From the NCBI GenBank assembly GCA_013399695.1, contig VXAU01000760.1, positions 3,465,610 through 3,529,609 on the forward strand: 64,000 bases of DNA. Direction: 5' to 3'. This document shows, one piece after another, positions 61,196-64,000 of this stretch. The stretch comes from Formicarius rufipectus. Lineage: Eukaryota > Chordata > Aves > Passeriformes > Formicariidae. Numbering within the stretch: the first letter of the stretch is position 1; every line of letters begins with the position of its first letter. The notes below the pieces were generated by a model that ran no database searches, was not told where the DNA came from, and saw only the letters and a list, made by a program, of their open reading frames with translations. A program made the position numbers and the translations under genes.

Positions 61196-62289
61196 CAAGG
61201 AGATTGGGTGCAGCAGAAAAGTGGTCCACCTACAATTATCACCAAGATTTCAGCATGAAAATAGAGAAGACAAACCAACAGAACAGTGTTATATGCAACA
61301 TTCTTAGGGATGGCATTTTAAATCACTGAACAAGAAAATCAAGGGTGTCTGCAAAATTGTGCTAAGACTCCTACACAATGAAAAAAAATGGAAAGAACAT
61401 CCTGAGAGGGGAAGGGGTACAGCCTGATGCATTTCAGTTCTTCAGATCAGACAATAGAGGGGTCTGGTCAGTTATGATCCACTCGCGGTAATTCATAATG
61501 TGACACTACAGTGGAAATCCCAACCTGGGCTCTTCTGGGGGATTTCCTGTTAATCAGGACAACTCAAAGGACCAGTAGCCTGGGATCACTTTTATTACAT
61601 GACCACTGACTTATATTAACAGTTATCATGTATTCAGTGGAATAAAAAGTCACATAATTGATCTCAACATAAAATTATACATGGGGAACCATGGGAGATG
61701 GACCATATTTCTAATGTGCTTGCAGAACCAATTTTTAGACTACTTGCAATTGCTTTTGTGGTTTTTTTTTTGGGGGGTCATTCGATGGTTTAGGGTTTTT
61801 GTTTTGATTTTGTGGTTTTATTTTAAAAACAAAATCCTATTGATAGTTTGTAAATCTTAAAGCCTGGAGCAGAGGTAAAACTCACGACTCCTCATACAGA
61901 AGGATAAGGATTGTCTAGTAAGACGTGCCAACAACTTGGGTTTCAAGGAGGCCAAACAGAAGATCATATATCTTAAGGCAACTACTGTGTAATTCTCAAT
62001 GTTACACAACTTTTATTAAGAGGTCACATTTCTGACCACTTGCCTCTGTAAAACAGCACTGTTGATATTTGCAGAGAGCTGAATTAGCAAGATTCCAGCC
62101 TCGGATCAATATATACCTTCAATACTTCTGGAACTGGTGCTCCTTCTGACCTCCAAAATATCGTGATCATAAATAAAAATAAATAAATAAAATGGGGCAA
62201 ACTCTTGATAGGCTACTTTCGTCTCTTAAAAACAAACAAGCAAAACCTGCTATATATAACGGCATTTTCATTTTATTTCTCTGTACGGA
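61196..62289. other. Intergenic sequence between COL4A3 and the downstream CpG island
   Basis: I see no gene. It contains an AAAT-type simple repeat at 62170-62193 and short poly(T) tracts near 61760-61800. Confidence 0.7.
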
Positions 62290-62530
62290 GCTGGAAACAT
62301 GAGTTGTACCACGAGGAAGCAGCTGCCCAGGAAGCCTTTCAGAAAGGAACCCACCCGTTTCAGGAGGGCTCAGGGCAGAGTGCCCTCGCAGGCGTTTCGG
62401 GGGCGCTGGGATGTGAGCGGGCTTTGTGACAGGCCCTGTGCGGGGCGGGCGGAGCCTGCGGGCAGGACGAGGCGCTGGACCAGAGCCTGGGTTATTCCGG
62501 GACCGCGGCTGAGGGGGCCGCGGGTCGCGC

Positions 62531-62660
62531 CGGCTCCCTCACGGCCCCACACCAGGAACAGCGGCCCCGCTCCCTCACGGCCCACACCGGGCACAGCGGC
62601 CCCGCTCCCTCACGGCCCACACCACACCGGGCACGGCGGCCCCGCTCCCTCATGGCTCGC
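62531..62660. repeat. GC-rich minisatellite, about 36 bases x 3.5
   Basis: A unit containing CCCCGCTCCCTCACGGCCCA followed by CACCGGGCAC(A/G)GCGG is repeated with small differences; one copy carries a five-base CACAC-type insertion. It lies inside the downstream promoter island. Confidence 0.85.
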
Positions 62661-62699
62661 CCGAGGCCGCACCCAGCGCGCCTGCGCGACGGCCGCCCC

Positions 62700-62907
62700 A
62701 AACATGGACGCCCCGCGGCGCCACCGCAAGTGAGGCAGCGGTGAGCGCCGCTTCCGCCCTTCCCTGGTCACGTGGGGCGCGGCCCTTACGGGAGCCCGAT
62801 GGGGCCGCGCCGGACGGCTGACCCGCGGAGCGGTGGTGCCTGAGCCGCTCCCCGGCCGGGCCGGGCCGGGCCCGCAGCGCTGCCCGCGCCTCTGCGCGCC
62901 GCTCGAG
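62700..62907 (+). other. MFF: Probable non-coding first exon of the downstream gene (MFF)
   Basis: The segment ends GCTCGAG|GTGAGTACGG, a near-perfect donor, in the middle of the island. The start is arbitrary because no transcription start can be read. A short frame from 62704 (MDAPRRHRK, stop at 62731-62733) would be an upstream ORF if transcribed. A second donor-like AGCG|GTGAGC occurs near 62740. Confidence 0.5.
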
Positions 62908-64000
62908 GTGAGTACGGACCGCCCGGGCTGCTTCGGTAGCGCTCCAGCTCCCTGCGGGGAGGGGCAAGGCCTGCCCGCGAGACCGGGGCCGGAGCTGGAG
63001 CCCCCCGTCGCCGCCGGGCTCTGTCCCCGCCCCGGTGTCCCAGCGCCGGGGCCACGGCTGTGGGCGCTCAGCCCCCGGGTCACTCGGGCACTGTGCGCCC
63101 GGCCGGCCCCGCCGTCCTGCCCGTGCTGCTCGTGCCGCCCAGCGCACGCGATACTCGGCTGTTTCAGGAAAAGGGCTCTCGGACTGGCATTTTTCTTTTC
63201 TCCTAGCGTTCTCCAGTATTTTTTTTTCCCCTATTAAGGAGGGAAAAAATATTTTGTGTTGAAAGCTTTGCCTAGAGTAAAACAACGCAGCCTATAGTGT
63301 TGTGTGACCCCTGGCTTTCCTCGCGTGTACAGATGTGTTCGGTCCGTGTGCTGAGGAGAGGGCGGTGCAGCTCAGGAGTTCAGCACCTGTACCTGCGCTG
63401 GGCAGGGCAGCTTTCAGCCCTGGCCTCACCTGGGGCTCCTTTCCCTCGGGTTGTTCTCGGTATTGTGTTCATGCACAGCCTCTGATCCACGCCATGTCCC
63501 TGATGGACATTCTGACAGTTCAAGGGTCCCATAGTAAGTGCTTTGGGTCCTTAAGTCACGTCCTTAACTTGGCTCGAAGTCCTTCTCTTCCCCTTTTTAC
63601 TTCTCTAAGGGTATGCGGACATTTGCCAAAAGAGCACTTTGTAGCTGCTGTGCAAATGAACAGAGCAGCTGTAAAGTAGCCACATCAGGGACAAACAGTA
63701 CTGGAGCTGGAGAAGTTACATTTTGGTGTCGGCTGTGAAACTCACCCTGATCTCGGGGCTGGCACAGCTATAGTGTTACCAGTGCCTATCTTGTATCTCG
63801 GTCCCTCGCTGTGCAGGACATTCCCAGCTGCGACAGATACGGCCACTGTCTGATTATTGCCAGGGTACTGGCAGAGTTGCCTCTCACATTTGTATGTGTT
63901 GCTTATCCTCATCTCTTCTGCTGATGCTCTTTTTTTAGGAGGACATGAAGGTACCTCTATGTCTTCTTGAATGCATAATCCACCTTTTATAACCTCTTAC
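62908..64000 (+). other. Probable intron 1 of the downstream gene
   Basis: The GC-rich island continues to about 63180, then composition becomes ordinary. I see no coding exon. A TTTTTTTAG|GAGGACATG acceptor-like site at 63931-63939 could start a further 5' exon, but nothing else supports it. Confidence 0.4.

Larger units (their letters stand above)
62290..63180 (+). promoter_or_regulatory. MFF: CpG island promoter, probably of MFF
   Basis: Very GC- and CpG-rich. It holds an NRF1-like GC palindrome (GCGCCTGCGCG, 62678-62688), an ETS/GABP-type CTTCCG near 62751, an E-box GTCACGTG (62767-62774) and a consensus donor at 62908. NRF1 and GABP sites are common at nuclear genes for mitochondrial proteins. 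MFF lies directly downstream of COL4A3 in the same orientation in mammals, which is the main reason for the name; no MFF coding sequence is seen. Confidence 0.6.

Noticed and set aside
62299..62733. 144-codon open frame in the downstream island
   Set aside because: It runs through the minisatellite, is rich in Pro, Arg and Ala as expected from GC-rich DNA, and crosses the promoter region.
62610..63285. Long antisense open frames in the downstream island
   Set aside because: Composition-driven; no domain, signal or conserved motif visible.
63335..63679. 114-codon open frame after the downstream island
   Set aside because: Unrelated to MFF as I know it, with no splice or domain support.
1..64000. 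tRNA, rRNA, CRISPR or operon-like structure
   Set aside because: This is a eukaryotic intron-rich gene; no cloverleaf, repeat-spacer array or ribosome-binding pattern was seen.
1..64000. COL4A1, COL4A5 or COL4A4 as the identity of the collagen gene
   Set aside because: The NC1 residues and interruption sequences (TVIVTLTGPDN, TEYYD, PSE...IGDKGE) match alpha-3; alpha-4 has distinct NC1 motifs, and alpha-1 and alpha-5 lack the alpha-3 EGWISLWKGFSF and SLNP...MFR motifs.

Overview
The window carries one complete vertebrate gene on the + strand, COL4A3 (type IV collagen alpha-3 chain). It also holds a GC-rich promoter at each end. I read it as a bird genome. The intron remnants look like CR1 LINE 3' ends, the element between the genes resembles a passerine-type ERV LTR, introns are compact, and the GC-rich promoter is an assembly gap. 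The species cannot be named from the sequence alone.

Layout. 1-2200 is AT-rich and has no recognisable exon; by vertebrate synteny it should be the start of COL4A4, running head-to-head on the - strand. 2250-3420 is a CpG island interrupted by a 479-base N gap (2478-2956). It should hold the shared COL4A3/COL4A4 promoter, and only the last 26 bases of COL4A3 exon 1 are visible. Intron 1 is about 13.2 kb. Exons 2 to 52 run from 16145 to a TAA at 57822-57824. I located all 51 by splice sites, by reading frame across every junction and by the Gly-X-Y pattern. They encode 1643 residues plus the hidden signal peptide, essentially the mammalian alpha-3(IV) length and exon number. The protein has a Cys-rich 7S start, about 1390 residues of interrupted collagenous repeat and a 12-cysteine NC1 domain typical of alpha-3. 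The 3' UTR probably extends to a strong poly(A) site near 60.39 kb, with an earlier candidate near 58.35 kb.

Downstream of COL4A3 are a degenerate solo LTR (about 60.71-61.20 kb) and about 1.1 kb of unremarkable sequence. A second CpG island (62.29-63.18 kb) follows, with a consensus splice donor at 62908. By synteny this is probably the promoter and non-coding first exon of MFF (mitochondrial fission factor); no MFF coding exon lies inside the window.

COL4A3 and COL4A4 products assemble with alpha-5(IV) into the network of the kidney glomerular, lung and inner-ear basement membranes, which fits a shared promoter. I found no undescribed system. The points worth a second look are a GC-AG intron, several weak donors, shifts in cysteine and RGD positions, the distal poly(A) site, and unexplained GC-rich patches in introns.
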